Part shown: positions 47,563 through 62,063 of the stretch, piece after piece
Layout: each line of letters begins with the position of its first letter
How positions within the stretch are numbered: position 1 is the first letter of the stretch
Source: Nemophila menziesii
Lineage: Eukaryota; Streptophyta; Magnoliopsida; Boraginales; Hydrophyllaceae
NCBI GenBank assembly: GCA_029959085.1
Contig: JARWIR010000024.1
Location: 16,108,296 to 16,172,295, forward strand
Length of the DNA: 64,000 nt
Direction of reading: 5' to 3'
Notes under the pieces: generated by a model
What the model was told of the DNA's origin: nothing
What the model saw: only the letters and a program-made list of their open reading frames with translations
The model's database searches: none
Program-made: the position numbers and the translations under genes

Positions 47563-48310
47563 TCAATCGCTTTTTATTATTTTTTTAATTAGAGTTATGG
47601 TTCTTGGAAAAAGTCTCGCAAAAAAATTGAATTCAGTCAACATATTTCATTTTAAGAGTAACGATGGAAGAATAAATGCAAGTAGAAAACATCATGTATA
47701 AAATGATAAAATTTTCCATTAACGGGTCACAAGTATTCAAAAAGAGTTGTGTAATCTTTTTATAGGTAATCATATTTAACCTAAATATATAGTTTTGTAG
47801 ATCAAGACAAACAAACGTTGTATAATTTCCAACCCAAAGTTAATGATTTTGCACTAGCTACATGAGTGTCTCGCGTTCAAGTTTGGCGACATAAATAATA
47901 GTTTTGTATTCTAGGTTTCAAATATTTTAATTTTGTCTTTTATCTTACATTTGCGTCAAAATGAATCTTAATTAGACTTATGGTTCTTCAAAAAATTCCC
48001 ATAAACATATTTAATTCTAAAGGTTAAAATAGAAGAATAAATGTATTTAGAAACGTCATACGTAAAAAAAGGTAAAACTCGTTGTAAGCTACTCACTAGT
48101 ATATAAATAATAGTTCTTTACCATTTTGAGGCATAAATCCTCTTTGGTATAAATATATAAGGTTTGTTGTATCCAACCAAACAACCGTTGTAGCAATTCC
48201 AATTATTAATTTGAGATTATCGACTCTCTACCAAGAGTGTCCCAGGTTCAAGTCCTAGCCACGGTTATATTTTTTATGTTAAGTTTCAAATCTTTAAATT
48301 TCATGTTTGG
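47563..48310. repeat. 748-bp unit with an 18-bp deletion in half B
   Basis: The sequence AGAAACAGTTAGAATTCA, present in other units, is missing here: TTCCC joins ATAAACATATTT. Seen once only. Confidence 0.85.
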
Positions 48311-49845
48311 TCAATCGCTTTGTTATAACTTTTTCTAATTAGAGTTATGGTTCTTGGAAAAAGTCTCGCAAAAGAATTGAATTCAGTCAACATATTACAT
48401 TTTAAGAGTAGCGATGGAAGAATAAATGCAAGTAGAAAACATCATGCATAAAATGATAAAATTTTCTATTAACGGGTCACAAGTATTCAAAAAGAGTTGT
48501 GTAATCTTTTTATAGGTAATCATATTTAACCTAAATATATAGTTTTGTGGATCAAGACAAACAAACGTTGTATAATTTCCAACCCAAAGTTAATGATTCT
48601 CCACTAGCTACATGAGTGTCTCGCGTTCAAGTTTGGCGACGTAAATAATAGTTTTGTATTCTAGGTTTCAAATATTTCAATTTTGTCTTTTATCTTACAT
48701 TTACGTCAAAATGAATCTTAATTAGAATTATGGTTCTTCAAAAAAAGTCCCAGAAACAGTTAGAATTCAATAAACATATTTAATTCTAAAGGTTAAAATA
48801 GAAGAATAAATGTATTTAGAAACGTCATACGTAAAAAAAGGTAAAACTCGTTGTAAGCGACTCACTAGTATATAAATAATAGTTATTACCATTTTGAGGA
48901 ATAAATCCTCTTTGATATAAATATATAAAGTTTGTTGTATCCAACCAAACAACCGTTATAGCAATTCCAATTATTAATTTGAGATTATCGACTCTCTACC
49001 AAGAGTGTCCCAGGTTCAAGTCCTAGCCACGGTTATATTTTTTATGTTAAGTTTCAAATCTTTAAATTTCATGTTTGGTCAATCGCTTTGTTATAACTTT
49101 TTCTAATTAGAGTTATGGTTCTTGGAAAAAGTCTCGCAAAAGAATTGAATTCAGTCAACATATTACATTTTAAGAGTAGCGATGGAAGAATAAATGCAAG
49201 TAGAAAACATCATGTATAAAATGATAAAATTTTCTATTAACGGGTCACAAGTATTCAAAAAGAGTTGTGTAATCTTTTTATAGGTAATCATATTTAACCT
49301 AAATATATAGTTTTGTGGATCAAGACAAACAAACGTTGTATAAATTCCAACCCAAAGTTAATGATTCTCCACTAGCTAAATCAGTGTCTCGCGTTCAAGT
49401 TTGACGACGTAGATAATAGTTTTGTATTCCAGGTTTCAAATATTTCAATTTTTTCTTTTATCTTACGTTTACGTCAAAATGAATCTTACTTAGACTTATG
49501 GTTCTTCACAAAAGTCTCAGAAACAGTTAGAATTCAATAAACATATTTAATTCTAAAAGATAAAATAGAAGAATAAATGTATTTAGAAACGTCATACGTA
49601 AAAAAAGGTAAAACTCGTTTTAAGCGACTCACTAGTATATAAATAATAGTTCTTTACCATTTTGAGGCATAAATCTTCTTTGATATAAATATGTAAAGTT
49701 TGTTGTATCCAACCAAACAACCGTTGTAGCAATTCCAACTATCAATTTGAGATTATCGACTCTCTACCAAGAGTGTCCCAGGTTCAAGTCTTGGCAACGG
49801 TTATATTTTTTTGTTAATTTTCAAATCTTTAAATTTTATGTTTGG

Positions 49846-52800
49846 TCAATCGCTTTGTTATTATTTTTTTAATTAGATTTATGGTTCTTGGAAAAAGTCT
49901 CGCAAAAAAATTGAATTCAGTCAACATATTTCATTTTAAGAGTAACGATGGAAGAATAAATGCAAGTAGAAAAATCATGCATAAAATGATAAAATTTTCT
50001 ATTCACGGGTCACAAGTATTCAAAAAGATTTGTGTAATCTTTTTATAGGTAATCATATTTAACCTAAATATATAGTTTTGTGGATCAAGACAAACAAACG
50101 TTGTATAATTTCCAACCCAAAGTTAATGATTATACACTAGCTACATGAGTGTTTCGCGTTCAAGTTTGACGACGTAAATAATAGTTTTGTATTCCAGGTT
50201 TCAAATATTTCAATTTTTTCTTTTATCTTACGTTTACGTCAAAATGAATCTTACTTAGACTTATGGTTCTTCACAAAAGTCTCAGAAACGGTTAGAATTC
50301 AATAAACATATTTAATTCTAAAAGATAAAATAGAAGAATAAATGTATTTAGAAACGTCATACGTAAAAAAAGGTAAAACTCGTTTTAAGCGACTCACTAG
50401 TATATAAATAATAGTTCTTTACCATTTTGAGGCATAAATCTTCTTTGATATAAATATATAAAGTTTGTTGTATCCAACCAAACAATCGTTGTAGCAATTC
50501 CAACTATCAATTTGAGATTATCGACTCTCTACCAAGAGTGTCCTAGGTTCAAGTCCTGGCAACGGTTATATTTTTTTGTTAAGTTTCAAATCTTTAAATT
50601 TCATGTTTGGTCAATCGCTTTTTTATTATCTTTTTAATTAGAGTTATGGTTCTTGGAAAAAGTCTCGCAAAAAAATTGAATTCAGTCAACATATTTCATA
50701 TTAAGAGTAACGATGGAAGAATAAATGCAAGTAGAAAACATCATGCATAAAATGATAAAATTTTCTATTAACGGGTCACAAGTATTCAAAAAGAGTTGTG
50801 TAATCTTTTTATAGGTAATCATATTTAACCTAAATATATAGTTTTGTGGATCAAGACAAACAAACGTTGTATAAATTCCAATCCAAAGTTAATGATTCTC
50901 CACTAGCTAAATCAGTGTCTCGCGTTCAAGTTTGACGACGTAGATAATAGTTTTGTATTCCAGGTTTCAAATATTTCAGTTTTTTCTTTTATCTTACGTT
51001 TACGTCAAAATGAATCTTACTTAGACTTATGGTTCTTCACAAAAGTCTCAGAAACAGTTAGAATTCAATAAACATATTTAATTCCAAAAGATAAAATAGA
51101 AGAATAAATGTATTTAGAAACGTCATACGTAAAAAAAAAAGTAAAACTCGTTTTAAGCGACTCACTAGTATATAAATAATAGTTCTTTACCATTTTGAGG
51201 CATAAATCTTCTTTGATATAAATATAGAGAGTTTGTTGTATCCAACCTAACAACCGTTGTAGCAATTCCAACTATCAATTTGAGATTATCGACTCTCTAC
51301 CAAGAGTATCCCAAGTTCAAGTCCTGGCAACGGTTATATCTTTCTGTTAAGTTTCAAATCTTTAATTTCATGTTTGGTTAATCGCTTTGTTATTACTTTT
51401 TTAATTAGAGTTATGGTTCTTGGAAAAAGTCTCGCAAAAAAATTGAATTCAGTCAACATATTTCATTTTAAGAGTAACGATGGAAGAATAAATGCAAGTA
51501 GAAAAAATCATGCATAAAATGATAAAATTTTCTATTAACGAGTCACAAGTATTCAAAAAGAGTTGTGTAATCTTTTTAAAGATAATCATATTTAACCTAA
51601 ATATATAGTTTTGTAGATCAAGACAAACAAACGTTGTATAATTTCCAACCCAAAGTTAATGATTCTCCACTAGCTACATGAGTGTCTCGCGTTCAAGTTT
51701 GACGACGTAAATAATAGTTTTGTATTCCAGGTTTCAAATATTTAACTTTTGTCTTTTATCTTACATTTGCGTCAAAATGAATCTTAATTAGACTTATGGT
51801 TCTTCAAAAATTTCCCAGAAACAGTTAGAATTAAATAAACATATTTAATTCTAAAGGTTAAAATAGAAGAATAAATGTATTTAGAAACGTCATACGTAAA
51901 AAAAGGTAAAACTCGTTGTAAGCGACTCACTAGTATATAAATAATATTTGTTACCCTTTTGAGGCATAAATCCTCTTTGGTATAAATATATAAAGTTTAT
52001 TTTATCCAACCAAACAACCGTTGTAGCAATTCCAACTATCAATTTGAGATTATTGACTCTTTACCAAGAGTGTCCCAAGTTCAAGTCATGGCAACAGTTA
52101 TATTTTTTATGTTAAGTTTCAAATCTTTTAATTTCATGTTTGGTTAATCGCTTTGTTATTATTTTTTTAATTAGAGTTATGGTTCTTGGAAAAAGTCTCG
52201 CAAAAAAATTGAATTCAGTCAACATATTTCATTTTAAGAGTAACGATGGAAGAATAAATGCAAGTAGAAAACATCATGCATAAAATGATAAAATTTTCTA
52301 TTAACGGGTTACAAGTATTCAAAAAGATTTGTGTAATCTTTTTATAGGTAATCATATTTAACCTAAATATATAGTTTTGTGGATCAAGACAAACAAACGT
52401 TGTATAATTTCCAACCCAAGGTTAATGATTCTCCACTAGCTACATGAGTGTCTCGCATTCAAGTTTGGCGACGTAAATAATATTTTTGTATTCTAGGTTT
52501 CAAATATTTCAATTTTGTCTTTTATCTTACATTTACGTCAAAATGAATCTTAATTAGACTTATGGTTCTTCAAAAAAGTCCCAGAAACAGTTAGAATTCA
52601 ATAAACATATTTAATTCTAAAGGTTAAAATAGAAGAATAAATGTATTTAGAAACGTCATACGTAAAAAAAGGTAAAACTCGTTGTAAGCGACTCACTAGT
52701 ATATAATTAATAGTTATTACCATTTTGAGGAATAAATCCTCTTTGACATAAATATATAAAGTTTGTTGTATCCAACCAAACAACCGTTGTAGCAATTCCA

Positions 52801-54442
52801 ATTATTAAATTGAGATTATTGAATCTCTACCAAGAGTGTCCCATGTTCAAGGTCTGGCCACGGTTATATTTTTTATGTTAAGTTTCAAATCTTTAGATTT
52901 CGTGTTTAGTCAATCGCTTTGTTATAACTTTTTTTAATTAGAGTTATGGTTCTTGGAAAAAGTCTCGCAAAAGAATTGAATTCAGTCAACATATTTCATT
53001 TTAAGAGTACCGATGGAAGAATAAATGCAAGTAGAAAACATCATGCATAAAATGATAAAATTTTCTATTAACGGGTCACAAGTATTCAAAAAGAGTTGTG
53101 TAATCTTTTTATAGGTAATCATATTTAACCTAAATATATAGTTTTGTGGATCAAGACAAACAAACGTTGTATAAATTCCAACCCAAAGTTAATGATTCTC
53201 CACTAGCTAAATCAGTGTCTCGCGTTCAAGTTTGACGACGTAGATAATAGTTTTGTATTCCAGGTTTCAAATATTTCAATTTTTTCTTTTATCTTACGTT
53301 TACGTCAAAATGAATCTTACTTAGACTTATGGTTCTTCACAAAAGTCTCAGAAACAGTTAGAATTCAATAAACATATTTAATTCTAAAAGATAAAATAGA
53401 AGAATAAATGTATTTAGAAACGTCATACGTAAAAAAAGGTAAAACTCGTTTTAAGCGACTCACTAGTATATAAATAATAGTTCTTTACCATTTTGAGGCA
53501 TAAATCTTCTTTGATATAAATATGTAAAGTTTGTTGTATCCAACCAAACAACCGTTGTAGCAATTCCAATAATCAATTTGAGATTATCGACTCTCTATCA
53601 AGAGTGTCCCAGGTTCAAGTTCTGGCAATGGTTATATTTTTTTGTTAAGTTTCAAATCTTTAAATTTCATGTTTGGTCAGATGCTTTGTTATTATGTTTT
53701 TAATTAGAGTTATGGTTCTTGGAAAAAGTCTCGCAAAAAAATTGAATTCAGTCAACATATTTCATTTTAAGAGTAACGATGGAAGAATAAATGCAAGTAG
53801 AAAACATCATGCATAAAATGATAAAATTTTCTATTAACGGGTCACAAGTATTCAAAAAGAGTTGTGTAATCTTTTTATAGGTAATCATATTTAACCTAAA
53901 TATATAGTTTTGTGGATCAAGACAAACAAACGTTGTATAATTTCCAACCCAAAGTTAATGATTCTCCAGTATCTACATGAGTGTCTCGCGTTCAAGTTTG
54001 GCGACATAAATAATAGTTTTGTATACTAGGTTTCAAATATTTCAATTTTGTCTTTTATCTTACATTTACGTCAAAATGAATCTTAATTAGAATTATGGTT
54101 CTTCAAAAAAAGTCCCAGAAACAGTTAGAATTCAATAAACATATTTAATTCTAAAGGTTAAAATAGAAGAATAAATGTATTTAGAAACGTCATACGTAAA
54201 AAAAGGTAAAACTCGTTGTAAGCGACTCACTAGTATATAAATAATAGTTATTACCATTTTGAGGAATAAATCCTCTTTGATATAAATATATAAAGTTTGT
54301 TGTATCCAACCAAACAACCGTTATAGCAATTCCAATTATTAATTTGAGATTATTGACTCTCTACCAAGAGTGTCCCAGGTTCAAGACCTGGCCACGGTTA
54401 TATTTGTATGTTAAGTTTCAAATCTTTAAATTTCATGTTTGG
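49846..54442. repeat. Six-unit right-array block, second copy
   Basis: Units 49846, 50611, 51378, 52144, 52910 and 53677 repeat the subtype order of 38587-42974. Private matches include CCAATAATCAATTTG with TCTATCAAGAG (units 41441 and 52910) and GGTCAGATGC (42208 and 53677). Part of the order recurs a third time at 59808-62874. Confidence 0.8.
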
Positions 54443-57400
54443 TCAATCGCTTTGTTATAACTTTTTCTAATTAGAGTTATGGTTCTTGGAAAAAGTCTCG
54501 CAAAAGAATTGAATTCAGTCAACATATTTCATTTTAAGAGTAGCGATGGAAGAATAAATGCAAGTAGAAAACATCATGCATAAAATGATAAAATTTTCTA
54601 TTAACGGGTCACAAGTATTCAAAAAGAGTTGTGTAATCTTTTTATAGGTAATCATATTTAACCTAAATATATAGTTTTGTGGATCAAGACAAACAACGTT
54701 GTATAAATTCCAACCCAAAGTTAATGATTCTCCACTAGCTACATGAGTGTCTCGCGTTCAAGTTTGACGACGTAAATAATAGTTTTGTAATCTAGGTTTC
54801 AAATATTTCAATTTTGTCTTTTATCTTACGTTTACGTAAAAATGAATCTTAATTAGACTTATAGTTCTTCACAAAAGTCTCAGAAACAGTTAGAATTCAA
54901 TTAACTTATTTAATTCTAAAAGTTAAAATAGAAGAATAAATGTATTTAGAAACGTCATACGTAAAAAAAGGTAAAACTCATTTTAAACGACTCACTAGTA
55001 TATAAATAATAGTTCTTTACCATTTTGAGGCATAAATCTTCTTTGATATAAATATATAAAGACTGTTGCATCTAACCAAACAACCATTGTAGCAATTCCA
55101 ACTATCAATTTGAGATTATCAACTCTCTACCAAGAGTGTCCAAGGTTCGAGTCCTGGCAACAGGTATATTTTTTTTGTTAAGTTTCAAATCTTTAAATTT
55201 TATGTTTGGTCAATAGCTTTGTTATTATTTTTTTAATTAGAGTTATGGTTCTTGGAAAAATTCTCGCAAAAAAATTGAATTCAGTCAACATATTTCATTT
55301 TAAGAGTAACGATGAAAGAATAAATGCAAGTAGAAAACATCATGCATAAAATGATAAAATTTTCTATTAACGGGTCACAAGTATTCAAAAAGAGTTGTGT
55401 AATCTTTTTATAGGTAATCATATTTAACCTAAATATATAGTTTTGTGGATAGAGACAAACAAACGTTGTATAATTTCCAACCCAAAGTTAATGATTCTGC
55501 ACTAGCTACATGAGTGTCTCGCGTTCAAGTTTGGCGACGTAAATAATAGTTTTGTATTTTAGGTTTCAAATATTTAAATTTTGTCTTTTATCTTACATTT
55601 GCGTCAAAATGAATCTTAATTATACTTATGGTTCTTCAAAAAATTCCTAGAAACAGTTAGAATTCAATAAACATATTTAATTCTAAAGGTTAAAATAGAA
55701 GAATAAATGTATTTAGAAACGTCATACGTAAAAAAAGGTAAAACTCGTTGTAAGCGACTCGCTAGTATATAAATAATAGTTATTACCATTTTGAGGAATA
55801 AATCCTCTTTGATATAAATATATAAAGTTTGTTGTATCCAACCAAACAACCGTTGTAGCAATTCCAATTATTAATTTGAGATTATCGACTCTCTACCAGG
55901 AGTGTCCCAGGTTCAAGTCCTAGCCACGGTTATATTTTTTATGTTAAGTTTCAAATCTTTAAATTTCATGTTTGGTCAATCGCTTTGTTATAACTTTTTC
56001 TAATTAGAGTTATGGTTCTTGGAAAAAGTCTCGCAAAAGAATTGAATTCAGTCAACATATTTCATTTTAAGAGTAGCGATGGAAGAATAAATGCAAGTAG
56101 AAAACATCATGCATAAAATGATAAAATTTTCTATTAACGGGTCACAAGTATTCAAAAAGAGTTGTGTAATCTTTTTATAGGTAATCATATTTAACCTAAA
56201 TATATAGTTTTGTGGATCAAGACAAACAAACGTTGTATAAATTCCAACCCAAAGTTAATGATTCTCCACTAGCTAAATCAGTGTCTCGCGTTCAAGTTTG
56301 ACGACGTAGATAATAGTTTTGTATTCCAGGTTTCAAATATTTCAATTTTTTCTTTTATCTTACGTTTACGTCAAAATGAATCTTACTTAGACTTATGGTT
56401 CTTCACAAAAGTCTCAGAAACAGTTAGAATTCAATAAACATATTTAATTCTAAAAGATAAAATAGAAGAATAAATGTATTTAGAAACGTCATACATAAAA
56501 AAAGGTAAAACTCGTTTTAAGCGACTCACTAGTATGTAAATAATAGTTCTTTACCATTTTGAGGCATAAATCTTCTTTGATATAAATATGTAAAGTTTGT
56601 TGTATCCAACCAAACAACCGTTGTAGCAATTCCAACTATCAATTTGAGATTATCGACTCTCTACCAAGAGTGTCCCAGGTTCAAGTCTTGGCAACGGTTA
56701 TATTTTTTTGTTAATTTTCAAATCTTTAAATTTTATGTTTGGTCAATCGCTTTGTTATTATTTTTTTAATTAGAGTTATGGTTCTTGGAAAAAGTCTCGC
56801 AAAATAATTGAATTCAGTCAACATATTTCATTTTAAGAGTAGTGATGGAAGAATAAATGCAAGTAGAAAACATCATGCATAAAATGATAAAATTTTCTAT
56901 TAACGGGTCACAAGTATTCAAAAAGAGTTGTGTAATCTTTTTATAGGTAATCATATTTAACCTAAATATATAGTTTTGTGGATCAAGACAAACAACGTTG
57001 TATAAATTCCAACCCAAAGTTAATGATTCTCCACTAGCTACATGAGTGTCTCGCGTTCAAGTTTGACGACGTAAATAATAGTTTTGTAATCTAGGTTTCA
57101 AATATTTCAATTTTGTCTTTTATCTTACGTTTACGTAAAAATGAATCTTAATTAGACTTATAGTTCTTCACAAAAGTCTCAGAAACAGTTAGAATTCAAT
57201 TAACTTATTTAATTCTAAAAGTTAAAATAGAAGAATAAATGTATTTAGAAACGTCATACGTAAAAAAAGGTAAAACTCATTTTAAACGACTCACTAGTAT
57301 ATAAATAATAGTTCTTTACCATTTTGAGGCATAAATCTTCTTTGATATAAATATATAAAGACTGTTGCATCTAACCAAACAACCATTGTAGCAATTCCAA

Positions 57401-59041
57401 CTATCAATTTGAGATTATCAACTCTCTACCAAGAGTGTCCAAGGTTCGAGTCCTGGCAACAGGTATATTTTTTTTGTTAAGTTTCAAATCTTTAAATTTC
57501 ATGTTTGGTCAATAGCTTTGTTATTATTTTTTTAATTAGAGTTATGGTTCTTGGAAAAATTCTCGCAAAAAAATTGAATTCAGTCAACATATTTCATTTT
57601 AAGAGTAACGATGAAAGAATAAATGCAAGTAGAAAACATCATGCATAAAATGATAAAATTTTCTATTAACGGGTCACAAGTATTCAAAAAGAGTTGTGTA
57701 ATCTTTTTATAGGTAATCATATTTAACCTAAATATATAGTTTTGTGGATAGAGACAAACAAACGTTGTATAATTTCCAACCCAAAGTTAATGATTCTGCA
57801 ATAGCTACATGAGTGTCTCGCGTTCAAGTTTGGCGACGTAAATAATAGTTTTGTATTTTAGGTTTCAAATATTTAAATTTTGTCTTTTATCTTACATTTG
57901 CGTCAAAATGAATCTTAATTATACTTATGGTTCTTCAAAAAATTCCTAGAAACAGTTAGAATTCAATAAACATATTTAATTCTAAAGGTTAAAATAGAAG
58001 AATAAATGTATTTAGAAACGTCATACGTAAAAAAAGGTAAAACTCGTTGTAAGCGACTCGCTAGTATATAAATAATAGTTATTACCATTTTGAGGAATAA
58101 ATCCTCTTTGATATAAATATATAAAGTTTGTTGTATCCAACCAAACAACCGTTGTAGCAATTCCAATTATTAATTTGAGATTATCGACTCTCTACCAGGA
58201 GTGTCCCAGGTTCAAGTCCTAGCCACGGTTATATTTTTTATGTTAAGTTTCAAATCTTTAAATTTCATGTTTGGTCAATCGCTTTGTTATAACTTTTTCT
58301 AATTAGAGTTATGGTTCTTGGAAAAAGTCTCGCAAAAGAATTGAATTCAGTCAACATATTTCATTTTAAGAGTAGCGATGGAAGAATAAATGCAAGTAGA
58401 AAACATCATGCATAAAATGATAAAATTTTCTATTAACGGGTCACAAGTATTCAAAAAGAGTTGTGTAATCTTTTTATAGGTAATCATATTTAACCTAAAT
58501 ATATAGTTTTGTGGATCAAGACAAACAAACGTTGTATAAATTCCAACCCAAAGTTAATGATTCTCCACTAGCTAAATCAGTGTCTCGCGTTCAAGTTTGA
58601 CGACGTAGATAATAGTTTTGTATTCCAGGTTTCAAATATTTCAATTTTTTCTTTTATCTTACGTTTACGTCAAAATAAATCTTACTTAGACTTATGGTTC
58701 TTCACAAAAGTCTCAGAAACAGTTAGAATTCAATAAACATATTTAATTCTAAAAGATAAAATAGAAGAATAAATGTATTTAGAAACGTCATACATAAAAA
58801 AAGGTAAAACTCGTTTTAAGCGACTCACTAGTATGTAAATAATAGTTCTTTACCATTTTGAGACATAAATCTTCTTTGATATAAATATGTAAAGTTTGTT
58901 GTATCCAACCAAACAACCGTTGTAGCAATTCCAACTATCAATTTGAGATTATCGACTCTCTACCAAGAGTGTCCCAGGTTCAAGTCTTGGCAACGGTTAT
59001 GTTTTTTTGTTAATTTTCAAATCTTTAAATTTTATGTTTGG
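54443..59041. repeat. 2299-bp three-unit higher-order repeat, two copies
   Basis: Units 54443, 55210 and 55976 are repeated as 56743, 57509 and 58275 with a 2299-bp shift over nearly the whole length. Shared private changes include CAAACAACGTTG (one A lost), AAGACTGTTGCATC, GGTTCGAGTCC and GGATAGAGAC. The first ~70 bp of unit 56743 follow another subtype, so the duplication edge lies near 56.8 kb. Confidence 0.85.
55083..55165 (+). other. tRNA-like element with consensus B box but damaged acceptor stem
   Basis: GGTTCGAGTCC (55144-55154) fits the Pol III B-box consensus GGTTCGANTCC exactly, better than the majority form GGTTCAAGTCC. The acceptor-type stem is broken here: ACCATTG faces CAACAGGT, with a substitution and an inserted base. 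A second copy of this variant lies at 57382-57464. Confidence 0.5.
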
Positions 59042-61981
59042 TCAATCGCTTTGTTATTATTTTTTTAATTAGAGTTATGGTTCTTGGAAAAAGTCTCGCA
59101 AAATAATTGAATTCAGTCAACATATTTCATTTTAAGAGTAACGATGGAAGAATAAATGCAAGTAGAAAAAATCATGCATAAAATGATAAAATTTTCTATT
59201 AACGGGTCACAAGTATTCAAAAAGAGTTGTGTAATCTTTTTATAGGTAATCATATTTAACCTAAATATATAGTTTTGTGGATCAAGACAAACAAACGTTG
59301 TATAAATTCCAACCCAAAGTTAATGATTCTCCACTAGCTAAATCAGTGTCTCGCGTTCAAGTTTGACGACGTAGATAATAGTTTTGTATTCCAGGTTTCA
59401 AATATTTCAATTTTTTCTTTTATCTTACGTTTACGTCAAAATGAATCTTACTTAGACTTATGGTTCTTCACAAAAGTCTCAGAAACAGTTAGAATTCAAT
59501 AAACATATTTAATTCTAAAAGATAAAATAGAAGAATAAATGTATTTAGAAACGTCATACATAAAAAAAGGTAAAACTCGTTTTAAGCGACTCACTAGTAT
59601 GTAAATAATAGTTCTTTACCATTTTGAGGCATAAATCTTCTTTGATATAAATATGTAAAGTTTGTTGTATCCAACCAAACAACCGTTGTAGCAATTCCAA
59701 CTATCAATTTGAGATTATCGACTCTCTACCAAGAGTGTCCCAGGTTCAAGTCTTGGCAACGGTTATATTTTTTTGTTAATTTTCAAATCTTTAAATTTTA
59801 TGTTTGGTCAATCGCTTTGTTATTATTTTTTTAATTAGAGTTATGGTTCTTGGAAAAAGTCTCGCAAAATAATTGAATTCAGTCAACATATTTCGTTTTA
59901 AGAGTAACGATGGAAGAATAAATGCAAGTAGAAAAAATCATGCATAAAATGATAAAATTTTCTATTAACGGGTCACAAGTATTCAAAAAGATTTGTGTAA
60001 TCTTTTTATAAGTAATCATATTTAACCTAAATATATAGTTTTGTGGATCAAGACAAACAAACGTTGTATAATTTCCAACATAAAGTTAATGATTATCCAC
60101 TAGCTACATGAGTGTTTCGCGTTCAAGTTTGACGACGTAAATAATAGTTTTGTATTCCAGGTTTCAAATATTTCAATTTTTTCTTTTATCTTACGTTTAC
60201 GTCAAAATGAATCTTACTTAGACTTATGGTTCTTCACAAAAGTCTCAGAAACAGTTAGAATTCAATAAACATATTTAATTCTAAAAGATAAAATAGGAGA
60301 ATAAATTTATTTAGAAACGTCATACGTAAAAAAAGGTAAATCTCGTTTTAAGCGACTCACTAGTATATAAATAATAGTTCTTTACCATTTTGAGGCATAA
60401 ATCTTCTTTGATATAAATATATAAAGTTTGTTGTATCCAACCAAACAATCGTTGCAGCAATTCCAACTATCAATTTGAGATTATCGACTCTCTACCAAGA
60501 GTGTCCCAGGTTCAAGTCCTGGCAACGGTTATATTTTTTTGTTAAGTTACAAATCTTTAAATTTCATGTTTGGTCAATCGCTTTTTTATTATCTTTTTAA
60601 TTAGAGTTATGGTTCTTGGAAAAAGTCTCGCAAAAAAATTGAATTCAGTCAACATATTTCATATTAAGAGTAACGATGGAAGAATAAATGCAAGTAGAAA
60701 ACATCATGCATAAAATGATAAAATTTTCTATTAACGGGTCACAAGTATTCAAAAAGAGTTGTGTAATATTTTTATAGGTAATCATATTTAACCTAAATAT
60801 ATAGTTTTGTGGATCAAGACAAACAAACGTTGTATAAATTCCAATCCAAAGTTAATGATTCTCCACTAGCTAAATCAGTGTCTCGCGTTCAAGTTTGACG
60901 ACGTAGATAATAGTTTTGTATTCCAGGTTTCAAATATTTCAATTTTTTCTTTTATCTTACGTTTACGTCAAAATGAATCTTACTTAGACTTATGGTTCTT
61001 CACAAAAGTCTCAGAAACAGTTAGAATTCAATAAACATATTTAATTCTAAAAGATAAAATAGAAGAATAAATGTATTTAGAAACGTCATACGTAAAAAAA
61101 AAAAGTAAAACTCGTTTTAAGCGACTCACTAGTATATAAATAATAGTTCTTTACCATTTTGAGGCATAAATCTTCTTTGATATAAATATAGAGAGTTTGT
61201 TGTATCCAACCTAACAACCGTTGTAGCAATTCCAACTATCAATTTGAGATTATCGACTCTCTACCAAGAGTATCTCAAGTTCAAGTCCTGGCAACGGTTA
61301 TATCTTTCTGTTAAGTTTCAAATCTTTAAATTTTATGTTTGGTTAATCGCTTTGTTATTATTTTTTTAATTAGAGTTATGGTTCTTGGAAAAAGTCTCGC
61401 AAAAAAATTGAATTCAGTCAACATATTTCATTTTAAGAGTAACGATGGAAGAATAAATGCAAGTAGAAAAAATCATGCATAAAATGATAAAATTTTCTAT
61501 TAACGAGTCACAAGTATTCAAAAAGAGTTGTGTAATCTTTTTATAGATAATCATATTTAACCTAAATATATAGTTTTGTAGATCAAGACAAACAAACGTT
61601 GTATAATTTCCAACCCAAAGTTAATGATTCTCCACTAGCTACATGAGTGTCTCGCGTTCAAGTTTGACGACGTAAATAATAATTTTGTATTCCAGGTTTC
61701 AAATATTTAACTTTTGTCTTTTATCTTACATTTGCGTCAAAATGAATCTTAATTAGACTTATGGTTCTTCAAAAATTTCCCAGAAACAGTTAGAATTCAA
61801 TAAACATATTTAATTCTAAAGGTTAAAATAGAAGAATAAATGTATTTAGAAACGTCATACGTAAAAAAAGGTAAAACTCGTTGTAAGCGACTCACTAGTA
61901 TATAAATAATAGTTGTTACCCTTTTGAGGCATAAATCCTCTTTGGTATAAATATATAAAGTTTATTGTATCCAACCAAACA

Positions 61982-62063
61982 ATCGTTGTAGCAATTCCAA
62001 CTATCAATTTGAGACTATTGACTCTATACCAAGAGTGTCCCAAGTTCAAGTCATGGCAATGGT
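61982..62063 (+). other. tRNA-like element with wobble-paired acceptor stem
   Basis: ATCGTTG faces CAATGGT. Despite changes on both sides, all seven positions still pair, with one T-G and one G-T wobble. The T stem (CCAAG/CATGG) has one mismatch. Confidence 0.45.
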
